NCBI RefSeq assembly: GCF_014202945.1
Contig: NZ_JACHHW010000001.1
Location: forward strand, 1-64,000
Reading direction: 5' to 3'
Length of the DNA stretch: 64,000 nt
Source of the DNA: Zhongshania antarctica
GTDB taxonomy: Bacteria > Pseudomonadota > Gammaproteobacteria > Pseudomonadales > Spongiibacteraceae
Every line of letters begins with the position of its first letter. Position 1 is the stretch's first letter. Of this stretch, positions 28,897 to 39,257 are shown piece after piece. Made by a program: the position numbers and the translations under genes. The notes beneath the pieces are model-generated. The model was not told the origin of the DNA. It was given only the letters and a program-made list of their open reading frames with translations, and did no database searches.

Positions 28897-31800
28897 TTAA
28901 CCAATAATATCCAATAATGCCTGCGCATCATTTTGCTGCTGAATATCGCCTTCTACGAGTACTTCTTCAAGCATTTCACGGGCGCCTTCACTATCGCCCA
29001 TGTCCACGTAAGCACGAGCGAGATCAAGCTTAGTGGCCACAGATTCAGTATCAAGTAAATTATCAAATTCACCCTCACCGTCATCGGCATCAAACTCGTC
29101 GAAACTTAAATCTTCTACCGCGATGCCCTCGCCGTCATTTGCTTTACTCGTCGTTTCCGCGCTCGCTGATTCAGCGTTTTCAAGCTCTGCTTCACCCTCG
29201 CTGGCATCGACAAAAAACTCATCGTCGGCCGCTAGCGCAGCCCCCAAATCTGCCGGCTCGGCCAGATCCGCCACCGGGCTTAACGGAGTGTCGAAATCTG
29301 CCAAATCAAGATCTAAATCGGCATCATTTTCCGCGTCGAATGCAGTGAGGTCCAAATCGAGATCTAAGTCACTATCAGTAAGCGACGAAGACAAGGCTTC
29401 TGTACTCGCGCTGCCTCTTGGTGGCAGGGTATCTGGCTCCGACCCGTTGGCGGCACTTGCATCAGCTTCTTCCGCCTCGTCAAACGCAGCAAAATCAAAT
29501 TCAAAATCATCGTCGTCAGAAAACGCGCTTTCATCCTTACTAACTAAAGGCACGTCTTCGGCAGTATTAGGTGCGTCAACATCAGCGACAGCGCCCTTAC
29601 CGAGATCCGCGTCGTCGAAATCGGCTAAATCAAAAGACGCTTTCTCGCTCTCTGCCGCCGAGCCACTCACCGCTGAACTAGGTTCAAAATCAAAATCGAG
29701 ATCGGCTAAATCGACATCGAGGGACGCCAGCGCATCGGCTTCGGCATTCCGAATTGAATCATCAAGAGGTTCGCTCTCCGAGGCCACGTCATCAACCAGC
29801 CCCCTTTCACTGCCCTGCTCGACGCCTGCAGTTCCAGTTGCGAGAACATCCGCAAAATCCACATCGAGATCGTCAGCGTCATCGTTTTCTAGCGGCGCAA
29901 CGTTATCACCGACTGGCGCAGCGTTATCCGCATCCACATCACTGAGTTCAAAATCCAGATCTTCATCAAGTTCAAAATCCAGCCCTGATTCGGCAAGCTC
30001 AGCTGTCGAGGTTCCGGCTACCGCTAAGCCATCAAACTCGTCTTCGGCATCGAGCCAGTCACTTACGCCATCAATCGCCGACATTGATTCTTTAACGCGG
30101 GCAATCGCAGCAGCATCACCCAAGCTTTGCAGTCCAGCAAATGCCTCGGTAAAGTTTTCACGATCGCGAGTATCCAAATAGATATCCGCTAGCTTAACGT
30201 GTAAATCTGCGTTGTCAGGGTCCTGAGCAATCGCTGTTTTTAATAAGCTGGCAGCCTGATCGTACCGCCCATAGGCAACGTAAATATCTGCCTCGGCAAC
30301 AATATCGCCAGTTTGGGGCTGAACTGACTCCGCTTCGACAGCGCTGACGGTAATTTCGCCCTCATCCATGCCAATGTCATCAGTCGCACCAACAGCAGTA
30401 TCAAGCTTGTCAAAATCGAAATCATCGGCATTAAAAGACGGTTCACGATCTTCGTCGGCGACATCACTCAACTCGGTTGCTTCAGTATTGCCAATATCAA
30501 AATCAAAGTTATCGCGCTTAGCCGTAAACACATCGGCATCGGCCACATCACTTGACGCCAAGCTAGCCTCAAAGGCGGCGAGATCGGCTTCGCTATCAGT
30601 CTCACTGCCCCGGCGACGTAGAACTAAGATAAGCAAGGCTAAGATTGCCACGCCTAAACCGATAAATTTCACAAAACCATTGCTAAGCCACGCCTGCGCA
30701 GTGGCCATCAAACTGGTATCGGATGACGCAGCGCTAGCCTCGGCGGGAGACTCAGTTTCGGACGCGCTTGGCGTATTTGCCCCCGCCGGACCAACGTCCG
30801 GTTCGGAGCTTGTGACTAATGACCCATCGTCACTTTCCGCTAATGGGGCCATTGCCTCTTGTTCGGTGTCTTGACTAATTTCTTCACTGTCAGCGAGTGC
30901 AACAGCTGCAGCGCTTGTGTCACCTTTCGCCAAGCCGGTTTGCAAAGCTGCTAACTGGGTATTTTTTAGCGTAATCAAATTTTGCAGCGTGCGAATCTGC
31001 TTTTCCATTTCCATGACGCGGGCTTGCATCGCGCCGTTTTCTAACACTGATTTTTCGAGATTTTCCTGCTCTTCTCTCATTTTTTGGCGAAGCGCTTCCA
31101 CCTCATTACCCGCAGCGGTATCACTACCAGCACTGCCCACCGAAAACTTAACGGCTTGCTCCTCAACTGCAGGCGCCTCCCGACCGGTCTTATCTGTGGC
31201 ATCTAGTTGGGGCGCGCGCGCAGGAGCAGCGCTCGATGACGCAGAGCTTACCGTGGCTTTTTTATCGGCACTAACGCGACTGACTTTTTCACCACGCCAC
31301 TCTCTGGCTTGATTACGAATTTCGTCAACGGCTTGGTCGTGGTTAATTTCGTGAACTTCAGCCTCGCTAGGAATCCGCAAGATATAACCGGATTTAATCC
31401 GATTCACATTGCCATCAACAAAGGCCTTAGGATTCTTTTTAAGCAGGGCCAGCATGGTTTGCTGAGTGGTTACATAAGAGCTAGGGCGCAGATTTTCCGC
31501 AATTTTCCACATCGTGTCATGATGTTGAACGCGGTATTCAGTCGGATCTGCCGCTGCGGGCAAACGCTGCTGTTGGTCGACGTCACGCACCAGCGGTGCA
31601 GTGCGATTAGCCACACCAATACTGCCACCCGGCTCGCGAATAGGAGCTGCATCCTGAACGACAGCAGCCTTAACCGTTGGCGCACTCGACGCGACACTAC
31701 GCGCCACATTGACTGTCGGCGCCGGTGATGCCTTAGCGAATACCGGTAGATCTAATAAAACCGTGTATTCTCGGTTCATTTTACCGTTGGGCCAACGCAC

Positions 31801-32136
31801 TTCCACAATAAAATCTAAATAAGGTTCTTGAACGGTATTCGTGGTGGTAACAATAATTCGGCCATTGCCGCCGCCCTGCAATTCCACTTGAAACTCAAGC
31901 GAACTCAGAAATTGACTACGCTCTACGCCAGCATTTTCAAACGCGGTATCGTCGGCAAGGGCAATTCTAATTTGCTCAACATCAAGCTCGCCAATATCTC
32001 GCAAGGGAATTTCTGCACGAAAAGGCTGATTTAGCGCAGAGCTAAGCGTCAGCTCACCTAAGCCGAGCGCACTCGCAAATCCGCTATGCAGGGCACCCGT
32101 TACTAGTACCGCTGTCGCAAGCCTCTTCCTAACCAT
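28897..32136 (-). CDS. fimV: FimV/HubP-family polar landmark protein
   Basis: This large inner-membrane protein organises the cell pole (type IV pilus, chemotaxis and flagellar placement in relatives). The 1079 residues comprise a signal peptide (ending near FASA), a conserved periplasmic domain beginning LGLGELTLSSALNQPFRAEI, and a LysM peptidoglycan-binding domain (about 199-258). A coiled coil (about 345-400) and one TM helix (about 489-509) follow. A very acidic, Asp/Glu-rich cytoplasmic region contains a TPR-like segment (about 620-670). The last 45 residues (KLDLARAYVDMGDSEGAREM) form the FimV C-terminal domain that recruits partners in HubP/FimV. It sits between usg and truA, the pseudomonad order. 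The low-complexity acidic region makes a long serine-rich shadow frame on the other strand. Confidence 0.95.
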   Translation of the reverse strand: MVRKRLATAVLVTGALHSGFASALGLGELTLSSALNQPFRAEIPLRDIGELDVEQIRIALADDTAFENAGVERSQFLSSLEFQVELQGGGNGRIIVTTTNTVQEPYLDFIVEVRWPNGKMNREYTVLLDLPVFAKASPAPTVNVARSVASSAPTVKAAVVQDAAPIREPGGSIGVANRTAPLVRDVDQQQRLPAAADPTEYRVQHHDTMWKIAENLRPSSYVTTQQTMLALLKKNPKAFVDGNVNRIKSGYILRIPSEAEVHEINHDQAVDEIRNQAREWRGEKVSRVSADKKATVSSASSSAAPARAPQLDATDKTGREAPAVEEQAVKFSVGSAGSDTAAGNEVEALRQKMREEQENLEKSVLENGAMQARVMEMEKQIRTLQNLITLKNTQLAALQTGLAKGDTSAAAVALADSEEISQDTEQEAMAPLAESDDGSLVTSSEPDVGPAGANTPSASETESPAEASAASSDTSLMATAQAWLSNGFVKFIGLGVAILALLILVLRRRGSETDSEADLAAFEASLASSDVADADVFTAKRDNFDFDIGNTEATELSDVADEDREPSFNADDFDFDKLDTAVGATDDIGMDEGEITVSAVEAESVQPQTGDIVAEADIYVAYGRYDQAASLLKTAIAQDPDNADLHVKLADIYLDTRDRENFTEAFAGLQSLGDAAAIARVKESMSAIDGVSDWLDAEDEFDGLAVAGTSTAELAESGLDFELDEDLDFELSDVDADNAAPVGDNVAPLENDDADDLDVDFADVLATGTAGVEQGSERGLVDDVASESEPLDDSIRNAEADALASLDVDLADLDFDFEPSSAVSGSAAESEKASFDLADFDDADLGKGAVADVDAPNTAEDVPLVSKDESAFSDDDDFEFDFAAFDEAEEADASAANGSEPDTLPPRGSASTEALSSSLTDSDLDLDLDLTAFDAENDADLDLDLADFDTPLSPVADLAEPADLGAALAADDEFFVDASEGEAELENAESASAETTSKANDGEGIAVEDLSFDEFDADDGEGEFDNLLDTESVATKLDLARAYVDMGDSEGAREMLEEVLVEGDIQQQNDAQALLDIIG

Positions 32137-32274
32137 ATTATCACCGTCTGTGTCTTAGCACTCAGCTCTCAGCGGCTACACTGAAATACTGTTCTTATAT
32201 TAAGTAAATCTACCTTGCGGAATCCACGCAGTGTGAAGAGCTTTGCATCTCCAAATCACATGCGTAGATATTAG

Positions 32275-33240
32275 CTAGATGTTGATTTTAATCAAGATTT
32301 TAAGCAGCTCAATAATGTTAAACACCGCACCTTTACGGAGATTATCACCGACAACAGTACAACGAAAGGCCGTTTCGTCACGTCTGTCATAATAAAGTTG
32401 GTCTATATCGATACAATCGCTACCTTGCAAGCACACTGGCGAAGCTTGTTCTGCGTCTTCATTTGGGAATAAACGGAAGCGTGAATCCTCGCTTAAACAG
32501 CCGCGCAGTGCCGACAAATCAGGACGCGCTTCACAAGCCACCCGCAGCATAATTGTGTGGCCGTAAAACACCGGCACCATCATGACATTGGCAACGACGG
32601 CAACATTGTCACCCAGCAAGCGACTTAAATTATGCTCTAACTCGGCCGCTGCCCGATCGGCAGACTGTGGCAGCACATTAAAGGCGATCTGCTGACCTAG
32701 CGCCGTTGTGTCAGGCGTTTGCCCGCCAAGCAAGCGCGCAGTCTCAGCAGCGAGGGCTTCGATACCATCGCGGCCCGCCACCGACACCGCTTGGGCAACG
32801 CTAATATCAACTCGCTTAATAGTCGCCGACGCCAACTGCTGCAGCAGCGCTGCCACATGACTGCTGGCAGCATCGGCAATGGCGAATAACTTGCCAGCCA
32901 CAACCTCGGCACCCTCGCAGAACATAGCCACGTCGTCACGCTGTGCCAAGGTATCAGTGGCGTCTAGCACCACAATACCGGCGTCGCAGGCGGCGTCCAC
33001 CAAGGCGGCATCGCTGCCGACCTCGGGGAGAAAAATAGCGAGATCTAGGGCGCTAAAATCAGCCGTGTCCGGCGCTTTTACCGCAACAGGACGACCGCGA
33101 AACATGGCTGTTTCGCCCTCGGCATCCGCCGCAAACACGCTCGCAGTTTCAATGCCAAGCTCCATTCCAGACAAGGCTTCCAGCAGTGACTCGCCTTCAA
33201 GTCCGGTGGCACCAAAAATCGCAACGCGTTTAAAGACCAT
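32275..33240 (-). CDS. usg: Aspartate-semialdehyde dehydrogenase-like protein (Usg type)
   Basis: This is a paralogue of Asd with the same fold: an N-terminal Rossmann segment VAIFGATGLEGESLLEAL and a semialdehyde-dehydrogenase dimerisation domain. At the position of the catalytic Cys motif (GGNC in the neighbouring Asd) it reads AIADAASSHVAALLQQL, with no Cys. It is therefore unlikely to be an active dehydrogenase, as known for Usg proteins. The ATG at 33240 overlaps the asd stop by one base (TAATG). A longer in-frame start at 33300 would run 60 bp into asd and is rejected. Function unknown; it may bind Asd. Confidence 0.88.
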   Translation of the reverse strand: MVFKRVAIFGATGLEGESLLEALSGMELGIETASVFAADAEGETAMFRGRPVAVKAPDTADFSALDLAIFLPEVGSDAALVDAACDAGIVVLDATDTLAQRDDVAMFCEGAEVVAGKLFAIADAASSHVAALLQQLASATIKRVDISVAQAVSVAGRDGIEALAAETARLLGGQTPDTTALGQQIAFNVLPQSADRAAAELEHNLSRLLGDNVAVVANVMMVPVFYGHTIMLRVACEARPDLSALRGCLSEDSRFRLFPNEDAEQASPVCLQGSDCIDIDQLYYDRRDETAFRCTVVGDNLRKGAVFNIIELLKILIKINI

Positions 33241-34358
33241 TACTTGATATCTCCAAGCAGAATTCGCAGCATGCGGCGCAGCGGCTCTGCAGCGCCCCAC
33301 AATAACTGGTCACCGACGGTAAAGGCCGACAGATACTGCTCGCCCATATTCAATTTACGCAAACGGCCAACGGGCACATGAAGCTTGCCGGTAACTGCAG
33401 TCGGCGTGAGTTTGGCGAGGGTTTCAGCGCGGTCATTGGGCACAACTTGCACCCAGTCATTGGCACTGGCCAAGATGCTTTCCACTTCGCTAATCGCAAC
33501 GTTTTTATTGAGCTTAATCGTCAGGGCCTGGCTGTGGCAGCGCATAGCGCCGATGCGCACGCAGTTGCCGTCAATGGCGATAGGCGACTGCTCGCGACCA
33601 AGAATTTTATTGGTTTCGGCTTGGCCCTTCCACTCTTCGCGGCTCTGGCCATTTTCCAACTGAGTATCAATCCACGGCAGTAAGCTACCCGCTAAGGCAT
33701 GACCAAACTGCTCTTTCGGGAAGGCGTCGCTGCGCATCATCTCGGCGACTTTACGGTCGATATCGAGAATATTTGAGCGTGGATCGGCCAACTCATCGGC
33801 AACGCAGTCCCGCACGCTGCCCATCTGGTTAATCAATTCACGCATATTTTGTGCGCCGGCGCCGCTAGCCGCTTGGTAAGTTTGAGCGCTAACCCATTCA
33901 ACCAAGCCTTCGCGGAATAAGCCGCCCACGGCCATCAGCATTAAGCTCACGGTGCAGTTGCCGCCAATGAAGTTTTTAACACCGCGAGTTAAACCGTCTT
34001 TGATCACGTCGAGGTTAACGGGGTCAAGGGTGATAATCGCCGAGTCATCCATGCGCAGTGACGATGCGGCGTCAATCCAATATCCGTCCCAACCGCCCTC
34101 GCGCAACGCGGGAAACACCGACTTGGTGTAGTCGCCACCCTGACAGGAAATAATAATATCCATTTGACGCAGTTCAGCCACGTCATTGGCGTCTTTTAAA
34201 GCCTCGATGTCACGGCCAATCGCAGGGCCCTGACCACCGACATTGGAAGTGGTGAAAAACACCGGTTCAATGCTGTCAAAATCTTTCTCTTCCAGCATCC
34301 GACCCATCAATACTGAGCCAACCATACCGCGCCAACCTACAAACCCTACTTTTTTCAT
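33240..34358 (-). CDS. asd: Aspartate-semialdehyde dehydrogenase
   Basis: This enzyme reduces aspartyl phosphate to the semialdehyde, the branch point for lysine/diaminopimelate, threonine and methionine. The NADP fold begins [16 protein letters not shown]. The catalytic cysteine is C135 in [13 protein letters not shown], and the active-site His is in [10 protein letters not shown]. The length of 372 residues corresponds to the Gram-negative (E. coli-like) class. The AGGAGT site is strong. It lies between leuB and usg. Confidence 0.97.
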   Translation of the reverse strand: MKKVGFVGWRGMVGSVLMGRMLEEKDFDSIEPVFFTTSNVGGQGPAIGRDIEALKDANDVAELRQMDIIISCQGGDYTKSVFPALREGGWDGYWIDAASSLRMDDSAIITLDPVNLDVIKDGLTRGVKNFIGGNCTVSLMLMAVGGLFREGLVEWVSAQTYQAASGAGAQNMRELINQMGSVRDCVADELADPRSNILDIDRKVAEMMRSDAFPKEQFGHALAGSLLPWIDTQLENGQSREEWKGQAETNKILGREQSPIAIDGNCVRIGAMRCHSQALTIKLNKNVAISEVESILASANDWVQVVPNDRAETLAKLTPTAVTGKLHVPVGRLRKLNMGEQYLSAFTVGDQLLWGAAEPLRRMLRILLGDIK

Positions 34359-34432
34359 AATGACTCCTAAACCTGTTTTGCGACCGACGACACCGCCGGC
34401 GCTAATCTCTACCGTAAAATACGCTATATGAC

Positions 34433-35515
34433 TTAGAGCGCGGCGATAACGGCATCGCCCATTTCTACGGTGTTCACGAGAGTACTGCCCGGCGAGAATA
34501 TATCGCCAGTGCGCAGCCCCTTGTCCAGTACTTTGCTCACCGCGTCTTCAATCGCTTGCGCCGCGTCCGGCTCAGCAAGCGAATAACGCAGCATCATCGC
34601 CACCGACAAAATAGTCGCCAGTGGATTTGCCTTGTTTTGCCCTGCGATATCTGGCGCTGAACCGTGACAAGGCTCGTACATGCCCCGGCCATTCACATCT
34701 AACGAGGCAGAAGGCAGCATGCCAATCGAACCGGTGAGCATGGCGGCAGCATCAGACAAAATATCACCAAACATATTACCAGTAACCACCACATCAAACT
34801 GTTTGGGTTCGCGAATCAGCTGCATGGCAGCATTGTCGACATACATATGACTCAGCTCAACATCAGGGTAGTCTTTGGCCATGTCGTCCATCACTTCCCG
34901 CCACAGCATAGTCACTTCCAAGACATTGGCTTTATCGACAGAACACAGCCGCCCGCCGCGCTTTTGCGCCGCCTCGAAAGCGACTTTACCAATGCGTCGA
35001 ATCTGCGACTCGTTGTACACATAAGTGTTATAGCCTTCGCGCTCGCCATTTTCTAAAACCCGAATGCCACGAGGCTGACCAAAATAAATACCGCCAGTCA
35101 GCTCCCGTACGATCAGAATATCCAATCCCGCTACCAGCTCGGGCTTCAGCGACGAGGCGCCAGCCAACTGAGGATACAAAATCGCTGGGCGCAAATTGCC
35201 AAACAAATCCAAACGGCGACGAATTTCCAGTAGCCCGCCCTTCTCGGGACGATCAGCTGGCGGCAATTTATCCCACTTAGGTCCACCCACAGCGCCAAGT
35301 AAAATTGCATCGGCGCGGGCACAAAGCTCAAAGGTCGCATCGGGCAGCGCACTGCCATGAGCATCAATAGCAGAACCGCCCACTAAGGCGTGTTCTAAGT
35401 TTAAACCCAGCTTAAAACGGGCATTGACGTTTTCTAAGACCTTAACCGCTTCGGCCATGATCTCATGACCAATGCCGTCGCCAGGCAATACTGCAATTGT
35501 TCTTTGTGTAGACAC
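34433..35515 (-). CDS. leuB: 3-isopropylmalate dehydrogenase
   Basis: This enzyme oxidatively decarboxylates 3-isopropylmalate in leucine synthesis. [15 protein letters not shown] is the N-terminal signature, and [12 protein letters not shown] and [20 protein letters not shown] are the substrate and metal segments with the essential Asp residues. The length of 360 residues is normal. It starts at GTG after AAAAGGA. It follows leuD by 47 bp. Confidence 0.98.
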   Translation of the reverse strand: MSTQRTIAVLPGDGIGHEIMAEAVKVLENVNARFKLGLNLEHALVGGSAIDAHGSALPDATFELCARADAILLGAVGGPKWDKLPPADRPEKGGLLEIRRRLDLFGNLRPAILYPQLAGASSLKPELVAGLDILIVRELTGGIYFGQPRGIRVLENGEREGYNTYVYNESQIRRIGKVAFEAAQKRGGRLCSVDKANVLEVTMLWREVMDDMAKDYPDVELSHMYVDNAAMQLIREPKQFDVVVTGNMFGDILSDAAAMLTGSIGMLPSASLDVNGRGMYEPCHGSAPDIAGQNKANPLATILSVAMMLRYSLAEPDAAQAIEDAVSKVLDKGLRTGDIFSPGSTLVNTVEMGDAVIAAL

Positions 35516-35562
35516 CGTAATATTCCTTTTAAAATAGCGTTAACTTTTGCGAAACAAATGAC

Positions 35563-36213
35563 TTAAGCGATGTGCTCGCGGAATAGCCACGGCGACTTCG
35601 TCATCAATTTACTCTCATAGGCGCGAATATCATCGGCGTCCTGCAGCGTTAAACCAATATCATCCAAGCCGTTAACGAGGCAGTGCTTGCGAAACTCATC
35701 TACCTCAAAGGGGATAGACTCGCCCGCTGGGGTAATTACCGTCTGCGCAGGCAGGTCAATTTTCAGCTTATAGCCTTCATCGGCATACATTGCGGTAAAC
35801 AGCTCAGCCACTTTAGCGGCTGGCAAAATAATCGGCAAAATGCCGTTTTTAAAGCAGTTATTAAAGAAAATATCGGCAAAGCTCGGCGCAATCACACAGC
35901 TAAAACCGTAATCTTCTAATGCCCAGGGCGCGTGCTCACGGCTAGAGCCACAACCAAAATTCTCCCTTGCCAACAGTATCTCGGCTCCTTGGTAACGGGG
36001 AAAATTCAGCGGAAAATCCTTATTCAGGGGGCGCTTACTGCAGTCTTTACCAGGCTGCCCTTCGTCGAGATAACGCAGCTCATCAAATAGATTGGGACCA
36101 AAGCCACTGCGCTTGATCGACTTCAAAAACTGCTTGGGAATAATCATATCGGTATCTACGTTGGCGCGATCCATTGGCGCCACAATACCGTCTAACACTG
36201 TAAATGCTTTCAT
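35563..36213 (-). CDS. leuD: 3-isopropylmalate dehydratase small subunit
   Basis: This subunit partners LeuC in isomerising isopropylmalate. The swivel-domain motif [15 protein letters not shown] is clear, and [13 protein letters not shown] is the N-terminal signature. The ATG at 36213 (MKAFTVLDG) gives 216 residues. An upstream in-frame start would add 12 non-conserved residues and overlap the end of leuC. Confidence 0.97.
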   Translation of the reverse strand: MKAFTVLDGIVAPMDRANVDTDMIIPKQFLKSIKRSGFGPNLFDELRYLDEGQPGKDCSKRPLNKDFPLNFPRYQGAEILLARENFGCGSSREHAPWALEDYGFSCVIAPSFADIFFNNCFKNGILPIILPAAKVAELFTAMYADEGYKLKIDLPAQTVITPAGESIPFEVDEFRKHCLVNGLDDIGLTLQDADDIRAYESKLMTKSPWLFREHIA

Positions 36214-36223
36214 AGCCAATTCC

Positions 36224-37645
36224 TTAAATCCAGTCCCGAACATCAACAAAATGACCTGCTATCGCCGCTGCCGCTGCCATTGCGGGGCTCACCAAATGAG
36301 TGCGACCGCCAAAGCCCTGACGGCCTTCAAAATTACGGTTAGAGGTCGACGCACAGTGCTCCCCAGCACCGAGCTTATCGGCATTCATGGCCAAGCACAT
36401 CGAGCAACCTGGCTCGCGCCACAACAAACCCGCTTCGATAAAGATTTTATCTAAACCTTCGGCCTCGGCTTGTTTTTTAACCAAGCCAGAACCCGGTACG
36501 ACTAAAGCCTCTTTCACGTTCGCAGCCACTTTTTTGCCACGCACAACAGCAGCCGCTTCACGCAGATCTTCTATACGCGAATTGGTGCACGAGCCAATAA
36601 AGACCCGATCGAGCTTAATATCGGTAATCGCCTGCCCCGCACTTAAGCCCATATACTCCAGCGCCCGCTCGCAGCCACTGCGCTTAGCGGGGTCAGTGTA
36701 GTCAGTGGGGCTAGGTACGATGCCATTAATCGGCAACACCATCTCAGGACTAGTACCCCAGGTAACTTGGGGCAGAATATCGGCGCCATTAAGCACGACA
36801 GTCGCATCAAATACCGCATCGCTGTCGCTGTGCAGGGTACGCCAGTACTTAACCGCTTCATCCCACTCCGCGGCGCTAGGCGCAAAGGGGCGACCGTTTA
36901 CGTAGTCGAGGGTAATATCATCCACCGCGACCATGCCCACGCGGGCGCCGCCTTCAATCGCCATATTACAGATGGTCATACGACCCTCCATAGACAGCTT
37001 GCGAATCACGTCACCACCAAATTCAATCGCGTAGCCGGTACCGCCCGCCGTACCAATTTTGCCAATAATAGCCAGCACTACGTCTTTCGCGGTCACGCCG
37101 GGGCCGAGCTCACCGTCGACCCGCACCAGCATGTTTTTGCTTTTCTTTTGAATCAAGCACTGAGTGGCGAGAACGTGCTCAACCTCAGAGGTGCCAATAC
37201 CGTGGGCCAATGCCCCTAGCGCGCCGTGGGTGGCAGTATGAGAATCGCCACACACCACAGTCATGCCTGGCAGGGTCGCGCCCTGCTCTGGGCCAACCAC
37301 GTGGACAATACCCTGGCGCACATCATTAATTGAGAATTCGGTAATGCCAAATTCATTGCAATTTTCGTCTAAGGTACGCACCTGGATACGCGACACTTCG
37401 TCGGCAATGGCTTCGACACCACCACTGCGCTCCACTGCTTCTGTGGGCACATTGTGGTCTGGCGTTGCCAAGTTCGCTGTCACCCGCCATGGGCTACGAC
37501 CCGCCAAACGCAGACCTTCAAAAGCCTGTGGCGAGGTGACTTCGTGCACTAAATGACGGTCGATATACAGCAGCGCCGTGCCATCGTCGCGCTCTTTGAC
37601 CAAATGAGCCGCCCACAGTTTGTCGTAAAGTGTTTGTCCAGCCAT
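36224..37645 (-). CDS. leuC: 3-isopropylmalate dehydratase large subunit
   Basis: This is the 4Fe-4S aconitase-family subunit that converts 2-isopropylmalate to 3-isopropylmalate. Cluster cysteines are in [18 protein letters not shown] and [11 protein letters not shown]. The ATG at 37645 ([11 protein letters not shown]) gives 473 residues and has GGAG just upstream. A longer frame to 37744 would add 33 residues with no homology and consume the operator region. It is divergent from a LysR gene across a dyad. Confidence 0.97.
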   Translation of the reverse strand: MAGQTLYDKLWAAHLVKERDDGTALLYIDRHLVHEVTSPQAFEGLRLAGRSPWRVTANLATPDHNVPTEAVERSGGVEAIADEVSRIQVRTLDENCNEFGITEFSINDVRQGIVHVVGPEQGATLPGMTVVCGDSHTATHGALGALAHGIGTSEVEHVLATQCLIQKKSKNMLVRVDGELGPGVTAKDVVLAIIGKIGTAGGTGYAIEFGGDVIRKLSMEGRMTICNMAIEGGARVGMVAVDDITLDYVNGRPFAPSAAEWDEAVKYWRTLHSDSDAVFDATVVLNGADILPQVTWGTSPEMVLPINGIVPSPTDYTDPAKRSGCERALEYMGLSAGQAITDIKLDRVFIGSCTNSRIEDLREAAAVVRGKKVAANVKEALVVPGSGLVKKQAEAEGLDKIFIEAGLLWREPGCSMCLAMNADKLGAGEHCASTSNRNFEGRQGFGGRTHLVSPAMAAAAAIAGHFVDVRDWI

Positions 37646-37736
37646 ATCCCGCTCCGCCATCCTGACTAAAAGAGTAATTTTCAGAGCTGCAATATTACGC
37701 AGCCACATCAAATAACACAAATTCATATTTTTCATT

Positions 37737-37763
37737 ATTTGCATTCCATATAAGAATACAAAT
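37737..37763. promoter_or_regulatory. LysR-type operator dyad between leuC and its divergent regulator
   Basis: A 27-bp interrupted palindrome runs from ATTTGCATTC to GAATACAAAT, with 10 of 12 arm positions matching. It contains the LTTR-type core ATTC-N7-GAAT. It lies 10 bp upstream of the LysR ATG and about 90 bp upstream of leuC, the position expected for a LysR protein that activates leuCDB and represses itself. Confidence 0.65.
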
Positions 37764-37773
37764 ACAATTCAGC

Positions 37774-38652
37774 ATGGATACCGAATCTCTAAAAGCCTTT
37801 CTTGCCGTCGCTGAACAGCAGTCATTCTCGCTGGCCGCTGAACAACTTCATATCACCCAACCTGCCGTAAGCAAGCGTATCGCCGCCTTAGAGCGACAAT
37901 TAAGCTGCAAATTATTCGACCGTATTGGCCGCAACATCCATTTAACCGAGGCGGGCCGGGCGCTCATGCCCCAGAGTCGGCGAATACTGCAAGACATTAA
38001 AGAGGCCGTGCGTAGTATTCACGATCTGCGCGGTTCAGTCAGTGGCCGCCTGTCGATGGGCATCAGCCATCATATTGGCCTGCACCGCCTCCCCCCGGTA
38101 TTGCGCGAGTTCAGCCAGCGCTACCCTGACGTAAAACTCGATATCGACTTTATGGATTCGGAACTCGCTCACCAGCGCATTTTGCACGGCGAGATGGATT
38201 TAGCGGTGATCACCTTATCACCAAGCGACGACCAACAATTACAGTCGATTCCGATCTGGGAAGACCCACTGTCCGTCACCGTGGCCAAAGATCATCCACT
38301 GGCCCAATTCAGCACCGTCAGCGCCGAAATGCTCAGCCAACACACCGCGCTACCACCAGGCTTAAACACTTACACAGGGCAAATTATTAAAGATTTATTC
38401 GACCGGCAGGGCCTGAGCATGAACATTGGCATGTCGACCAATTACCTGGAAACCATCAAGGTGATGGTCAGCATTGGCCTGGGTTGGAGTATTTTGCCAC
38501 TTACCCTACTCGACGACACCGTAGTGGCGCTGCAATGGCAGGGACAAGCTTTATCGCGCACCTTGGGGTGCGTACATCACCGCAGCCGCAGCTTGTCGAA
38601 TGCCGCCGACGCCTTCATTGAGTTACTGCTGGCTGAGCGCGCACCAAAATAA
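37774..38652 (+). CDS. LysR-family transcriptional regulator, divergent from leuCDB
   Basis: An N-terminal winged helix (residues 1-60: LKAFLAVAEQQSFSLAAEQL, then ITQPAVSKRIAALE) is followed by the periplasmic-binding-protein-like sensor domain (about 90-290). The divergent placement and shared dyad suggest control of leuCDB by a leucine-pathway intermediate, as in other bacteria where an LTTR sits beside leuCD. The ligand is inferred only. The gene ends 5 bp before the convergent MocA-like gene. Confidence 0.92.
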   Translation: MDTESLKAFLAVAEQQSFSLAAEQLHITQPAVSKRIAALERQLSCKLFDRIGRNIHLTEAGRALMPQSRRILQDIKEAVRSIHDLRGSVSGRLSMGISHHIGLHRLPPVLREFSQRYPDVKLDIDFMDSELAHQRILHGEMDLAVITLSPSDDQQLQSIPIWEDPLSVTVAKDHPLAQFSTVSAEMLSQHTALPPGLNTYTGQIIKDLFDRQGLSMNIGMSTNYLETIKVMVSIGLGWSILPLTLLDDTVVALQWQGQALSRTLGCVHHRSRSLSNAADAFIELLLAERAPK

Positions 38653-38657
38653 ACGCG

Positions 38658-39257
38658 CTATTCCGGACGCAGACGCGGTTTCAGGCTGAGTAACAATTCC
38701 GCCATTTGCGCCGGAGTATCCGCGTCTTGGTAAATCCCTTTGTCGCCCACAGCGACTTCTTCAACAAATTTAGCCTGACTTGTTAATACCGACTTCGCGC
38801 CAACATCGCCACGCAACTCGCACAATTGCGGCCAAAAACGGCGACCAAAGCCCACTGGGTGACCGCGCCGCCCTGCATAAACCGGCATGACGATATTGTC
38901 GGATCTCAGGTTTTTTGCGACCGCCAACAGCGACTCTATTCGCAACAGCGGCAAATCCACCGGCAGGATTAAAACACCCAGCGCGGAGGAGCTTACGCGC
39001 AAATGTGCAAGCCCATCGGCAATGCTATGGCCCATACCCAAACTGGCGTTGGCCGATAAAATGCACGGCGCATCGATGCGAGCAGAAACATCGTCGCCTG
39101 CGTCAATGACCACCGAAACATCAAGACCCGCTTTGCGCGACCGCCGCACCAAGGCATTCACCAATACACCGCCGTGAGGCAGTGCGGCAAAGCGTTTATC
39201 TGCGCTGCCAAAGCGCCGGCTTTTTCCCGCCGCCAAAATCAGTATGGGCAAACTCAT
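38658..39257 (-). CDS. MocA/MobA-like nucleotidyltransferase
   Basis: This is a 199-residue NTP-transferase of the molybdenum-cofactor cytidylyl/guanylyltransferase type. LILAAGKSRRFG is the nucleotide loop, LILPVDLPLL the metal-binding DLP segment, and GHPVGFGRRFW and GDVGAKSVL later signatures. Members attach CMP or GMP to Mo-cofactor for xanthine-dehydrogenase-like enzymes. The gene overlaps xdhC by one base (TAATG). No molybdoenzyme gene is in the window. Confidence 0.82.
   Translation of the reverse strand: MSLPILILAAGKSRRFGSADKRFAALPHGGVLVNALVRRSRKAGLDVSVVIDAGDDVSARIDAPCILSANASLGMGHSIADGLAHLRVSSSALGVLILPVDLPLLRIESLLAVAKNLRSDNIVMPVYAGRRGHPVGFGRRFWPQLCELRGDVGAKSVLTSQAKFVEEVAVGDKGIYQDADTPAQMAELLLSLKPRLRPE

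Noticed and set aside
29033-30181. Long plus-strand serine-rich open frame (382 codons) opposite fimV
   Set aside because: It is the antisense of the Asp/Glu-rich acidic region of FimV. Acidic codons read backwards give Ser/Ala/Lys, there is no recognisable domain, and fimV is clearly real.
33241-33300. Longer start for the Asd-like paralogue
   Set aside because: It would add 20 residues read out of frame from the end of asd. The ATG at 33240 gives the standard Rossmann N terminus and a typical TAATG junction.
36767-37219. Plus-strand frame of 150 codons opposite leuC
   Set aside because: Antisense shadow of a well-conserved leuC region; no ribosome-binding site or domain.
37646-37744. Longer start for leuC
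   Set aside because: The extra 33 residues are not conserved and would translate the intergenic operator region. GGAG before 37645 supports the shorter protein.
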